Positions 54,511 through 64,000 of a stretch of 64,000 nt of DNA are shown here, piece by piece (the first letter of the stretch is position 1; the number at the start of each line of letters is the position of its first letter). The stretch is from contig NZ_LT670818.1 in the NCBI RefSeq assembly GCF_900129505.1, forward strand, positions 3,877,001-3,941,000. The letters are read 5' to 3'. Below the pieces are notes generated by a model, which saw nothing but the letters and a program-made list of their open reading frames with translations, had not been told where the DNA came from and did no database searches. A program made the position numbers and the translations under genes. This DNA comes from Bradyrhizobium erythrophlei. GTDB lineage: Bacteria; Pseudomonadota; Alphaproteobacteria; Rhizobiales; Xanthobacteraceae.

Positions 54511-55137
54511 ATGCTGGGAATGTCTTCATTGTTGCCGCGCGCGCTGGCTGCGCTGGCGGTGCTATCGGTGCTGGGATCGGCAGTGTCGGCCCAGCAGCCG
54601 CCGGCGGTGCGCATTCGCGGCACCATCGAGGCCGTCGACGGTCCGCTGCTCACGGTGAAATCGCGCGAGGGCACCGACATGAAGGTGCGGCTGACCGACA
54701 ATGTCGCGGTGTTCGGCGTCGCCAACATCGCGATGTCCGAAATCAAGCCGGGTTCCTATATCGGCGTCTCCGCGATGCCGGAGCCCGACGGCACCCAGAA
54801 GGCGCTCGCCGTTCACATTTTCCCGGAGGCGCAGCGCGGCGTGGCCGAAGGTTTCAGGCCTTGGGATCTGCGCCCGAACTCCACCATGACCAACGCCACG
54901 GTGGCGCAGACCGTCGAGGGCACCGACGGCCAGAACATCCTGGTCAAGTACAAGGACGGCGAAAAGAAAGTCGTGGTGCCGCCGGGGACGCCGATCGTCA
55001 CCTTCCTCGTGGGTGACAAGTCGGAACTGAAGCCGGGCGCCAAGATCATCATCTTCGGCGCCACCCGGAAAGACGACGGCACGCTGGAAGCCAACCGCGT
55101 CAATGTCGGCCGCGACGGCATCACGCCGCCGATGTGA
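54511..55137 (+). CDS. Exported DUF5666-like protein, second of the tandem pair
   Basis: A paralogue of the preceding protein with the same blocks (IRGTIEAVDGPLLTVKSREG, GSYIGVSAMPEPDGTQKALA, RPWDLRPNSTMTNATVAQTV, KYKDGEKKVVVPPGTPIVTF) after a signal peptide. ATG 54511 is preferred as GGGGAGGAG ends six bases before it; ATG 54505 is possible. The pair arose by tandem duplication. Confidence 0.75.
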   Translation: MLGMSSLLPRALAALAVLSVLGSAVSAQQPPAVRIRGTIEAVDGPLLTVKSREGTDMKVRLTDNVAVFGVANIAMSEIKPGSYIGVSAMPEPDGTQKALAVHIFPEAQRGVAEGFRPWDLRPNSTMTNATVAQTVEGTDGQNILVKYKDGEKKVVVPPGTPIVTFLVGDKSELKPGAKIIIFGATRKDDGTLEANRVNVGRDGITPPM

Positions 55138-55282
55138 TTGCAGAGACGTCGAGCGCAATCCCGTCAACGGGTCGTCCCTGCGAACGCAGGGAATGGGCTT
55201 GTTGGCCCGGCAGTGCCTGATTGATCCGCCGGTGGTTATGGGTTCCGGCTCGCGCTCGCTTGGCCGGGACGACGACGGGGAA

Positions 55283-56711
<1,429 letters not shown>

Positions 56712-56754
56712 CGCCGGCGCGGCAAACGGTTCCATTTTTAGCATAATCCTTGAA

Positions 56755-56770
56755 TTAACAACGGCTTAAC
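56755..56770. promoter_or_regulatory. CtrA-type box upstream of glmM
   Basis: ttaacaacggcttaac matches the alphaproteobacterial CtrA consensus TTAA-N7-TTAAC exactly. It lies about 158 bases before the glmM start in the intergenic region 56712-56927. Chance occurrence cannot be excluded. Confidence 0.5.
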
Positions 56771-56927
56771 GGTCGATTACGGATTCGGCCGCCGGTAATG
56801 ATTCATCATATTTTTTGAAGCCATTTTAGTCCCGATGGCATTATAAGGCTTACACGCCGGGATGGCGGGCGTTCAAGACTTCGCGCCGGGTGGGATTTGA
56901 GAAGCCTCGATAGCTGCTGGGGGGACT

Positions 56928-58274
56928 ATGAGCCGCAAATACTTCGGTACGGACGGGATTCGGGGCCGTGCCAATGGCTTGATCACGCCGGAGCTGGCGC
57001 TCAAGGTGGGGCAGGCGGCCGGACTGGTGTTTCAGCGCGGCGAATACCGCCATCGCGTCGTGATCGGCAAGGACACGCGGCTTTCCGGCTACATGATCGA
57101 ATACGCGATGGTGGCCGGCTTCACCTCCGTCGGCATGGACGTGCTGCTGCTCGGCCCGATACCGACGCCGGCGGTGGCGATGCTGACCAAGTCGATGCGT
57201 GCCGATCTTGGCGTAATGATTTCCGCTTCGCATAATTTGTTCGAGGACAACGGCATCAAGCTGTTCGGCCCGCAGGGTTTCAAGCTTTCCGACGACGTCG
57301 AAATGCAGATCGAGCAGCTGTTGGACGAGAGCCTCGACAAGAAGCTGGCGCAGAGCGCCAGCCTCGGCCGCGCCCGCCGCATCGACGGCGTCCATGACCG
57401 CTACATCGAATTCGCCAAGCGCACGCTGCCGCGCGATCTCAGCCTCGACGGCCTGCGCGTGGTGATCGATTGCGCCCACGGCGCGGCCTACAAGGTGGTG
57501 CCGGAAGCGCTGTGGGAGCTGGGCGCCGACGTCGTTCCGATCGGCGTCGAACCCGACGGATTCAACATCAACAAGGAATGCGGCTCGACCTCGCCGGAAG
57601 CGCTGAGCCGCAAGGTGCGCGAGATGCGCGCCGATATCGGTATCGCGCTCGATGGCGACGCCGACCGCGTCATCCTGGTCGACGAGCGCGGCCACCTCGT
57701 CGACGGCGACCAGTTGCTGGCTGTGATCGCGCAAAGCTGGAAGGAAGACGGCCGCCTAGCGAAACCCGGTATCGTCGCCACCGTGATGTCCAATCTGGGA
57801 CTGGAGCGCTTTCTCGAAGGCCAGGGCATTGAGCTCGTGCGCACGCCGGTCGGCGATCGCTACGTGCTCGAGCAGATGCTGAGCCGCGGCTACAATCTCG
57901 GCGGGGAGCCCTCCGGCCACATCATCCTGTCTGACTACGCCACCACCGGCGACGGTTTCGTCGCCGCCCTTCAGGTGCTCGCGGTGGTGCAAAAACTCCG
58001 CCGCCCGGTGTCGGAGGTCTGCCACCGCTTCGATCCCCTGCCGCAGATCCTGAAGAACGTGCGCTACCGCAGCGGCAAGCCGCTCGACGACGCCGAGGTC
58101 AAGTCGGCCATCGTGGACGGCGAGAAGCGGCTCAACGGCCAAGGCCGGCTCTTGGTCCGCTCCTCCGGAACCGAGCCGGTGATCCGCGTGATGGGCGAGG
58201 GCGACAACCGAATCCTGGTCGAGGAAGTGGTCGATCACATCGTCTCCGCGCTCGGCCACGCCGCGGCGGCGTAA
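56928..58274 (+). CDS. glmM: Phosphoglucosamine mutase
   Basis: Converts glucosamine 6-phosphate to glucosamine 1-phosphate for UDP-GlcNAc, hence peptidoglycan and lipid A. The 448-residue protein has [10 protein letters not shown], the phosphoserine loop [14 protein letters not shown] with Ser101, metal-binding ALDGDADRV, and the C-terminal [15 protein letters not shown]. Length and motifs are standard. Confidence 0.95.
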   Translation: MSRKYFGTDGIRGRANGLITPELALKVGQAAGLVFQRGEYRHRVVIGKDTRLSGYMIEYAMVAGFTSVGMDVLLLGPIPTPAVAMLTKSMRADLGVMISASHNLFEDNGIKLFGPQGFKLSDDVEMQIEQLLDESLDKKLAQSASLGRARRIDGVHDRYIEFAKRTLPRDLSLDGLRVVIDCAHGAAYKVVPEALWELGADVVPIGVEPDGFNINKECGSTSPEALSRKVREMRADIGIALDGDADRVILVDERGHLVDGDQLLAVIAQSWKEDGRLAKPGIVATVMSNLGLERFLEGQGIELVRTPVGDRYVLEQMLSRGYNLGGEPSGHIILSDYATTGDGFVAALQVLAVVQKLRRPVSEVCHRFDPLPQILKNVRYRSGKPLDDAEVKSAIVDGEKRLNGQGRLLVRSSGTEPVIRVMGEGDNRILVEEVVDHIVSALGHAAAA

Positions 58275-58431
58275 GCGCTGTTCTTTCGAAACGCGCCTGA
58301 TCTCGCCGGCAAACCGTTCACGCTCGCGCGGATCATGCGAACGCATCGCAGCCATAATCTAATGGTGCTGGTCGGCGCGGCGCCGCCATCGTAGAAAAAA
58401 CTAGGCGCGCCGAATCCGTCGGGAATATTCA

Positions 58432-59679
58432 TTGAACAAGACCGTCATCGTCTCCGAAGAAGCACTGGTCGCGCCGGTGCCGGACGTGACGGTCGCAGGA
58501 AGCGCTGCCGCGGCGGGGCCAGCCTATGTCGTGCTGGCGGGAATCAGCTTCTCGCATTTTCTCAACGACACCATGCAATCGCTGATCGCGTCGGTCTATC
58601 CGATCCTGAAGGACAGCTACGCGCTGGATTTCGCGCAGATCGGCATGATCACGCTGGCTTTCCAGTTCACCGCGTCGCTGCTGCAGCCGGTGATCGGACA
58701 TTTCACCGACAAGAAAGCCCAGCCGTTCTCGCTCGCGATCGGCATGGGATTCACGTTCCTTGGATTGCTGCTGCTCAGCGTCGCGCAGCGATATTCGGTC
58801 ATTCTGGTGGCGGCATCGCTGGTTGGCCTGGGCTCGGCGGTGTTCCATCCGGAATCCTCGCGGATCGCGCGGCTTGCCTCGGGCGGCCGCTACGGCTTTG
58901 CGCAATCGGTATTCCAGCTCGGCGGCAGTTTCGGGACCTCGATGGGACCGCTGCTGGCGGCGCTGATCGTGGTGCCGTTCGGTCAGCCGAGCATCGCGTG
59001 GTTTTCCTCGATCGCGTTCCTGGCGATCGTGATCCTGTGGCGGATCGGGCAATGGTACAAGCCGCAGATCGCGGCAAAAAGGGCGGTGCCGATCCATCTG
59101 CATCCGGATGCGCCGAGTTCGCGCCGCGTCATGATCGCGCTCGGCATATTGGTGGCGCTGTTGTTCTCCAAGCAGCTCTATATCGCCAGCCTGTCGAGCT
59201 ATTACATCTTCTATCTGATCGAGAAGTTCGGCGTCTCGACCCAGGCCGCCCAGTTCTATTTGTTCATCTTCCTCGCCTCGAACGCGGCGGGTGCGTTCTT
59301 CGGCGGACCGCTCGGTGATCGCTTCGGCCGCAAATACGTGATCTGGTTCTCGATCCTCGGGGCGCTGCCGTTCACGCTGGCGCTGCCCTATGCCGGCCTG
59401 TTCGCAAGCGCGGTGCTGACGGTGTTCATCGGCCTGATCATTTCGTCGGCGACGTCGTCGATCATCGTATTCGCGCAGGAATTGATGCCGCACCGCTTCG
59501 GCATGATCTCCGGGGTGTTCTTCGGGTTTGCGTTCGGCATCGGCGGTCTCGGCGCCGCGGTGCTCGGCAAGGTCGCCGACCACACCGGCATCGCCTTCGT
59601 CTATCAGCTCTGTGCGTTGCTGCCGGCGATCGGGCTGCTCGCGGTGTTCCTGCCGAAGCTTCCCAAAACCGCGCGCTGA
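58432..59679 (+). CDS. MFS transporter, fosmidomycin-resistance type
   Basis: A 415-residue protein with 12 predicted helices. The fosmidomycin-resistance (Fsr) motif set is visible: ISFSHFLNDTMQSLIASVYP, PVIGHFTDKKAQPFSLAIGM, SAVFHPESSRIARLASGGRY and GPLGDRFGRKYVIWFS. Exports fosmidomycin-like or other small molecules. TTG start at 58432. Confidence 0.88.
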   Translation: MNKTVIVSEEALVAPVPDVTVAGSAAAAGPAYVVLAGISFSHFLNDTMQSLIASVYPILKDSYALDFAQIGMITLAFQFTASLLQPVIGHFTDKKAQPFSLAIGMGFTFLGLLLLSVAQRYSVILVAASLVGLGSAVFHPESSRIARLASGGRYGFAQSVFQLGGSFGTSMGPLLAALIVVPFGQPSIAWFSSIAFLAIVILWRIGQWYKPQIAAKRAVPIHLHPDAPSSRRVMIALGILVALLFSKQLYIASLSSYYIFYLIEKFGVSTQAAQFYLFIFLASNAAGAFFGGPLGDRFGRKYVIWFSILGALPFTLALPYAGLFASAVLTVFIGLIISSATSSIIVFAQELMPHRFGMISGVFFGFAFGIGGLGAAVLGKVADHTGIAFVYQLCALLPAIGLLAVFLPKLPKTAR

Positions 59680-60024
59680 TTGTCGGAAGCGGCGCCCGGC
59701 GCCGGCGGCCTCGCATCAATACATTATTAGCGATTGTAGCGGTGTCGTCCGCTTTCGCGCTGGCAACTTCCTGAAACAAAAATCTGCGGCAGCGCATGTT
59801 GACCAGATCGAGATCGGGTTTCGCGGCCATTCGTGCGGCAAATATTGAAATCGCGCGGCCATCCTGTCGCAGGCCACCCGCGCCGGGCCGATCATCCGCA
59901 ACGGATTATCAACGTTAATAATTAGGGTTAAGTGGCGCTTAAGCATTTGCTGCCATCGTCCGGCCGTGAGTTTTTCGATGTGAGGCCGCCGTTGCCTGCC
60001 TCACCGGCCAAAAGGACGAAGCCA
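59680..60024. other. Intergenic region before the outer-membrane protein gene
   Basis: A GC-rich palindromic stretch (ggcgcccggcgccggcggcc, near 59691-59710) may be part of the MFS gene's terminator. AT-rich sequence near 59900-59935 (including gttaataattagggttaag) probably carries the promoter of the outer-membrane gene. No gene is supported. Confidence 0.4.
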
Positions 60025-60870
60025 ATGCGTAGCGTTAAGTGTCTCGTTGCCGCCGGAGCGGCATCACTGTTGTCGTCGATGGCGTTCGCCGCCGATATGC
60101 CGATGATCACGCCGCCGCCGATGTACGCGCCGGCCCCGCCCGCCGATTTCGGCGGCTGGTATTTGCGTGGCGATTTCGGCTTCAGCAATCAAAGCATCAG
60201 CAAGCGCGACTATTATTCATATCCCAACCTGTTGTCCCTGCAGCAGCAGAATAGTTTCGATACCGGCGGCATCTTCGGTGTCGGCGTTGGTTATCAATTC
60301 AACAACTGGTTCCGCGCTGACGTGACTGCGCAGTACCGCGGCAACGCGAACTTTCACGGGGTCGACCTGACGTCCTATCCCGACACCGGCACCGTGCAGC
60401 GCGGCAGCGATGCCTATAGCGCCAGCAAATCCGAATTGGTTTTCCTCGCCAACGTCTATGCTGATCTCGGTACCTGGTGGTGTGTGACGCCCTATATCGG
60501 CGCCGGTGTCGGCACGTCGCGCAACACGATCTCGAATTTCACCGATATCGGCGTCAACGGGACCTTCCTCTTCGGCACCGTTCCGGGGCTCGCGTCGGCG
60601 TCGAGCGCGTCGAAGTGGGACCTCGCCTGGGCACTTCATACCGGTCTGGCATATCGGGTGACCCCGAACGTGACAGTCGAACTCGGGTACAGCTATATGA
60701 ACCTCGGCGACGGCGTCACTGGTGCGCTGGTGACCAAGGACGGTGTCACCGCCAACCAGGCGATGACCTTCAAGGACATCACCTCGCACGATCTGAAGCT
60801 CGGCGTGCGCTGGAATTTCGAGAGCGAGCAGCCCGTCTATGCGCCGCCGCCGCTGGTGCGCAAAGGCTGA
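60025..60870 (+). CDS. Outer-membrane beta-barrel protein (porin-like, Omp25/RopB type)
   Basis: A 281-residue protein with signal peptide RSVKCLVAAGAASLLSSMAFA-ADM, a proline-rich linker and a barrel ending in ITSHDLKLGVRWNF. Strands include GWYLRGDFGFSNQ, FGVGVGYQFNNWFRADVTAQ and VTVELGYSYMNLGDG. Typical of the abundant alphaproteobacterial Omp25/31 family. AAAGGA precedes ATG 60025. Confidence 0.88.
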   Translation: MRSVKCLVAAGAASLLSSMAFAADMPMITPPPMYAPAPPADFGGWYLRGDFGFSNQSISKRDYYSYPNLLSLQQQNSFDTGGIFGVGVGYQFNNWFRADVTAQYRGNANFHGVDLTSYPDTGTVQRGSDAYSASKSELVFLANVYADLGTWWCVTPYIGAGVGTSRNTISNFTDIGVNGTFLFGTVPGLASASSASKWDLAWALHTGLAYRVTPNVTVELGYSYMNLGDGVTGALVTKDGVTANQAMTFKDITSHDLKLGVRWNFESEQPVYAPPPLVRKG

Positions 60871-60898
60871 TCACGCCTCTCGACTATTAATCATTGTC

Positions 60899-60932
60899 AA
60901 CGGCGCGGGATCTTCCCGCGCCGTTTTGTTTT
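60899..60932 (+). terminator. Rho-independent terminator after the outer-membrane protein gene
   Basis: A perfect stem of at least 10 bp (60901-60910 with 60914-60923) followed by a T-rich tail (ttttgtttt). Confidence 0.88.
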
Positions 60933-61018
60933 GCGCAAAACGCGCGGCGACAACCATTGGTTAAGGTTAACGGGCGATGATCGGCGCCAAGCCATGGTGG
61001 GTTCGATGGAGTGTTGCG

Positions 61019-61870
61019 ATGCGTAGGTTTGTACTGGCGGCGATGATGTTCGGTGCGGTGTCCAGCGCGCAGGCGGCGGACATGCCCGATTTCCTTCGCG
61101 GCAGTCTCCCGGCAGGACCCGCGCCCACCCGAAACTGGTCTGGCTGGTACGCCGGCGGCCAGGTCGGGTATTCGTGGACAAATACGGACTATGGGAAGAC
61201 CGTCGTTTCCATGACCAATGATCTATTTCGCAGCACTACGCTGCAAGCTCCAGTGTCTCAACTTACTTTACTGGGCCGGGTCAACGGACAAAGCCCGGCG
61301 TTCGGAGCTTTCGTCGGACGCAACTTTCAGTTTGACGACATCGTCTTGGGCGTCGAGGCAAACTATAATTATCTGTCCAGCCTTGCCACATCAACCGCCG
61401 CGAGTTTGGGCCCGATTCAAGTCGCTGAGCCGACGCTGGTTCTGCCGGCCGGTGCCACTGCCGCAGACGGTGTGACGCTGAAAGGTAGTGCTGCACTGCA
61501 GGTCAAGGACGAGGTGACCTTCCGTGGCCGCGCGGGCTGGGCAACCGGCGATTTCCTGCCTTATATCTTCGGCGGTCTCGCGGTCGGTCGAATGGACGTT
61601 ACACGCACGGTATCAAGTTCTGTGACCAGGACAATCAATTTTGCCAATGGAACTTCGACCAGCTTTCAGCTTCCACAGTTTGCGCTAACCACGACCGATG
61701 GGCGATCCAACAACTTCGTGGCCGGCTGGACCGCTGGTCTCGGCATGGAATATATGTTGTGGGATTGCGTGTTCCTGCGCGGCGAATGGGAATACATCAA
61801 GTTTTTGTCGATCAAGGACAGCGTGGTCACGCAGAACAGCGTGCACGCCGGGATCGGCTACAAGTTCTGA
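61019..61870 (+). CDS. Outer-membrane beta-barrel protein, second copy
   Basis: A 283-residue barrel with signal peptide RRFVLAAMMFGAVSSAQA-ADM, the family start WSGWYAGGQVGYSWTNTDYG, FGAFVGRNFQFDDIVLGVEA and a C-terminal strand ending NSVHAGIGYKF, with Phe last as required for barrel assembly. Related in layout to the preceding protein but separately terminated. Confidence 0.88.
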   Translation: MRRFVLAAMMFGAVSSAQAADMPDFLRGSLPAGPAPTRNWSGWYAGGQVGYSWTNTDYGKTVVSMTNDLFRSTTLQAPVSQLTLLGRVNGQSPAFGAFVGRNFQFDDIVLGVEANYNYLSSLATSTAASLGPIQVAEPTLVLPAGATAADGVTLKGSAALQVKDEVTFRGRAGWATGDFLPYIFGGLAVGRMDVTRTVSSSVTRTINFANGTSTSFQLPQFALTTTDGRSNNFVAGWTAGLGMEYMLWDCVFLRGEWEYIKFLSIKDSVVTQNSVHAGIGYKF

Positions 61871-61960
61871 TCGGTGCTTTCGCGTATCGCCGGCGGATTT
61901 TATTGACATAGCCAATCGCGCCTGCTGCTCTGTCGTTCCCCTCAACAACGGCGGTGCGCC

Positions 61961-62551
61961 ATGAAAATCTACGGCGACAGCAATTCGGGCAATTGCCTGA
62001 AGGTGAAGTGGGTCTGCGATGCCCTGGCGTTGCCCTACGACTGGATCGATGTCGATACGCTGAAGCACGAGACCCGAACTGCGCAATTTCTCAAGCTCAA
62101 CAGCGCGGGCCAGGTGCCGGCCGTCGCGTTCGACGACGGCCGCGTGCTGGCGCAGTCCAACGCCATCATCCGCTATCTCGCGCGCGACAGCGATCTCATT
62201 CCCAAGGATGCCTTTGCTGCAGCCAAGATGGACGAATGGCTGTTCTGGGAACAATACAGCCACGAGCCCTATCTCGCGGTGTGTCGTTTCCAGATGAAAT
62301 ATCTGGGGAAGCCTGCCTCCGATCTCGATCCCGACAAGGTCAAGCGCGGCTACGCGGCGCTGGCGCGGATGGAGCATGAACTCGCCGCGACGCGGTTTCT
62401 GGTCGGCGACAGTCTCACGCTCGCCGACGTCTCGCTGCTGGCCTATACGCGGCTTGCGCGTGAGGGCGGCTTTCACCTCGACGGCTACGCCTCGCTGCGG
62501 CGCTGGATCGGCGAGGCCGAACGGTCGCTGGGACTGAAGCCGGTCCGCTAG
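61961..62551 (+). CDS. Glutathione S-transferase family protein
   Basis: A 196-residue GST: KIYGDSNSGNCLKVKWVCDA with the active Ser region, NSAGQVPAVAFDDGRVLAQS with cis-Pro, then SNAIIRYLARDSDLIP and a helical domain with FLVGDSLTLADVSLLAYTRL. Fourth of four GST-type genes in the window. Confidence 0.9.
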   Translation: MKIYGDSNSGNCLKVKWVCDALALPYDWIDVDTLKHETRTAQFLKLNSAGQVPAVAFDDGRVLAQSNAIIRYLARDSDLIPKDAFAAAKMDEWLFWEQYSHEPYLAVCRFQMKYLGKPASDLDPDKVKRGYAALARMEHELAATRFLVGDSLTLADVSLLAYTRLAREGGFHLDGYASLRRWIGEAERSLGLKPVR

Positions 62552-62569
62552 ACAAATACTGGAATCTTC

Positions 62570-63037
62570 ATGGTGGCAAATTCCGCTGTTATCATCCGAC
62601 GCGCGCACCGCGACGACGTCCGAATCGTCGTCGCGATGCTCGCGGACGATCCGCTCGGCAGCGGGCGCGAACGGATCGAGGATCCGCTGCCGCCGTCCTA
62701 TCTCAGGGCATTCGAGGCGGTCGAGAGGGATCCGAACATCCAGCTCGTGGTTGCCGAGCAGGGCGGTGCGGTGGTCGGCTGCCTGCAGCTTTGCATTCTG
62801 CCGGGATTGAGTTCGCAGGGCGCCTCGCGCGCCCTGATCGAGGACGTTCGCGTCGCCAGCCATTGCCGCAGCCGAGGCATCGGCGAGCAATTGGTGCAAT
62901 GGGCGGTCGCGGAAGCGCGCGCCGGGGAATGCAGGCTGGTCGAACTGCTCACCCACAACACCCGCATCGACGCGCAGCGCTTCTACAAGCGGCTGGGATT
63001 CCAGCCGAGCCATGTCGGCATGACATTGCGGTTCTGA
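62570..63037 (+). CDS. GNAT-family N-acetyltransferase
   Basis: A 155-residue protein with IQLVVAEQGGAVVGCLQLCI, the acetyl-CoA loop in DVRVASHCRSRGIGEQLVQW (R-x-x-G-I-G), and RIDAQRFYKRLGFQPSHVGM. Follows the GST gene by 18 bases and may be in one operon with it. Confidence 0.87.
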   Translation: MVANSAVIIRRAHRDDVRIVVAMLADDPLGSGRERIEDPLPPSYLRAFEAVERDPNIQLVVAEQGGAVVGCLQLCILPGLSSQGASRALIEDVRVASHCRSRGIGEQLVQWAVAEARAGECRLVELLTHNTRIDAQRFYKRLGFQPSHVGMTLRF

Positions 63038-63211
63038 GCGCCGCTCCGCCGCGCGCTTCCGATGATGGTGCGACGGCAAGCTGCCTGAAACCCGCGGGCG
63101 CGCAAACCCGCTGTTAACTCAACAATCTGAACGGCCGCAATATCGCCCCTTTGTAACCACCCTTTGTTCAGACCTTCGCCGCAAGCATGCACCTCGAAGG
63201 TGAGGTGCGGC

Positions 63212-63436
63212 ATGCCGCCAGTTGCAGGTCTGATGATGGGCGGGTTCGCCGCCTTTATCATGGTGACGCTTGTTCGCGCCTTGCGCGACGGCGTCATCTT
63301 CAGCGACGGCATCGGCTACGATATCCACCAGCAGCCGACGAAGTTCGCCTCGACGGCAGCCCTGCACGGCACGGGCGCGTTGCTGTTTGCCTGGCTGGCC
63401 GCGCACGATCTTTATCGTCTCGTTTTGCAGCCCTGA
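63212..63436 (+). CDS. Small membrane protein, 74 residues
   Basis: ATG 63212 gives a first helix (AGLMMGGFAAFIMVTLVRAL), a short loop GVIFSDGIGYDIHQQPTKFA and a second helix ALHGTGALLFAWLAAHDLYR. Likely two-pass inner-membrane protein. GAGGTG lies upstream. Function unknown. Confidence 0.55.
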   Translation: MPPVAGLMMGGFAAFIMVTLVRALRDGVIFSDGIGYDIHQQPTKFASTAALHGTGALLFAWLAAHDLYRLVLQP

Positions 63437-63589
63437 TTCCCGTGGCCATTGAGCTCGTTGCGATTCCGGTTTCACGGTTCAATTCGGTTAACACGGAATA
63501 AACTACCCAGCCTTCCATAATTTTTTCGGCGGAACCAAACGTGGCATGATGGTGTATCCCGTCGGGCTCGGGCAGCTTGGGGACCGCAC

Positions 63590-63814
63590 ATGAAGATTTA
63601 TTCGATTGTCAGGATCGGCGACGAGTTCGTGGTGCGGGCGGGGGAAAAAAGCGTCTTGAAGGTCGCGAGCCGGCGAAGAGCCGCTCAGCTCGTCACCGAT
63701 GCGGCGGAGTTGCTGGACTCGCTAGGCAGCCCGCAACTGTCGCCGCAAGATCCCGCCGAGCCATCAATCGCCTGTGATCCCGAGATCATACCTGATCCCT
63801 CCGAAGCTTCTTGA
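63590..63814 (+). CDS. Hypothetical protein, 74 residues
   Basis: Begins MKIYSIVRIGDEFVVRAGEK, followed by SRRRAAQLVTDAAELLDSLG, a beta-hairpin then helix pattern, and an acidic proline-rich tail. GGGGAC precedes ATG. It lies upstream of the serC leader but its function is unknown. Confidence 0.6.
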   Translation: MKIYSIVRIGDEFVVRAGEKSVLKVASRRRAAQLVTDAAELLDSLGSPQLSPQDPAEPSIACDPEIIPDPSEAS

Positions 63815-63844
63815 CGATTCCAGTCGATTCCCGTAATCACTGCG

Positions 63845-63893
63845 GCGGGACACCTCCCCCCAACGGGAGGCTAGCTATCTGGAAGGATAGATC
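63845..63893 (+). ncRNA. serC leader element (serC RNA motif-like)
   Basis: Two hairpins lie in the 50 bases before serC: a C/G stem around cctccccccaacgggagg (63853-63870), and ctatctggaaggatag (63875-63890), in which the Shine-Dalgarno GGAAGGA is enclosed by a 5-bp stem. This resembles the serC motif described upstream of serC in alphaproteobacteria; the match is by general form only. Translation would be controlled by opening the second hairpin. Confidence 0.55.
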
Positions 63894-64000
63894 ATGACTG
63901 CAGCGAAGCCCGCTTCGCGGCCGAATGTGCCGCATTTTTCCTCCGGCCCCTGTGCCAAGCGCCCCGGCTGGACCCCCCAAAATCTCAAGGACGCCGCGCT
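63894..64000 (+). CDS. serC: Phosphoserine aminotransferase, 5' end only
   Basis: Makes 3-phosphoserine from 3-phosphohydroxypyruvate in serine synthesis. Only the first 35 residues are present: [20 protein letters not shown] then [15 protein letters not shown], the distinctive N-terminus of the rhizobial SerC type. The gene continues beyond the window, where serA would be expected from the usual order. Confidence 0.88.
   Translation, partial: MTAAKPASRPNVPHFSSGPCAKRPGWTPQNLKDAA

Noticed and set aside
63845..63893. SAM-II riboswitch before serC
   Set aside because: The expected pseudoknot pattern is not apparent and SAM-II is associated with methionine genes; the serC motif is a better fit.

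Overview
The window looks like chromosomal DNA of an alphaproteobacterium of the Bradyrhizobium / Nitrobacteraceae type. The base composition is GC-rich. Shine-Dalgarno-led genes are separated by palindromic dispersed repeats, small secreted and membrane proteins are typical of that family, and recognisable housekeeping genes are present (uvrB, pgm, aroE, an aspartate aminotransferase, glmM, and the start of serC). The genus is an inference from gene content; no rRNA or marker phylogeny is available here.

Region 1 (about 210-17000) is an integrated mobile element of about 16.8 kb, visibly less GC-rich in places than its flanks. It is bounded by a 19-bp direct repeat and encodes a large serine recombinase at its left end. 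It interrupts the 5' part of a small DUF4282 membrane-protein gene and carries, at its right edge, a complete second copy of that gene whose codons across the attachment site are synonymously different. Joining the two ends reconstructs an attP with perfect 12-bp inverted arms, lying inside the 3' end of the recombinase gene. The cargo includes a RepA-like ATPase, a P27-type terminase small subunit and an HK97-type prohead protease. No large terminase, portal, capsid or tail gene was recognised, so it resembles a phage satellite rather than a prophage. It also carries two convergent two-gene modules that each pair a nuclease-like protein with a protease: an ECT-type nuclease-like protein with a trypsin-like protease (2842-5343), and a second nuclease-like protein with a proteasome/HslV-like N-terminal-threonine hydrolase (7688-5666). 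These are the best candidates for an undescribed system, probably anti-phage defence.

Region 2 (17-31.5 kb) is host DNA: two overlapping MaoC-type dehydratases, small exported and membrane proteins, two SnoaL-like proteins, a zinc-ribbon protein, a DpnI-like methyl-directed restriction enzyme just downstream of an unusually long uvrB with palindromic repeats inserted in frame, and an unassigned four-gene cluster containing a proline-threonine-serine minisatellite.

Region 3 (31.5-56.7 kb) holds phosphoglucomutase, a LysR/TSUP pair, several GST-family proteins, an aldo/keto reductase, a PlsC acyltransferase, GNAT and PRISE-type reductase genes, a PAS membrane protein with a decayed partial copy nearby, a GT87 mannosyltransferase-like protein, an aspartate aminotransferase, two tandem DUF992 proteins, an EF-G-like GTPase lacking the catalytic histidine, a brnTA toxin-antitoxin pair with a frameshifted toxin, aroE, two tandem exported paralogues and an lldD-type dehydrogenase.

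Region 4 (56.7-64 kb) has glmM preceded by a perfect CtrA-type box, a fosmidomycin-resistance-type MFS transporter, two outer-membrane beta-barrel proteins, a GST, a GNAT protein and finally serC behind a structured leader resembling the serC RNA motif. No rRNA, tRNA or CRISPR array was recognised.
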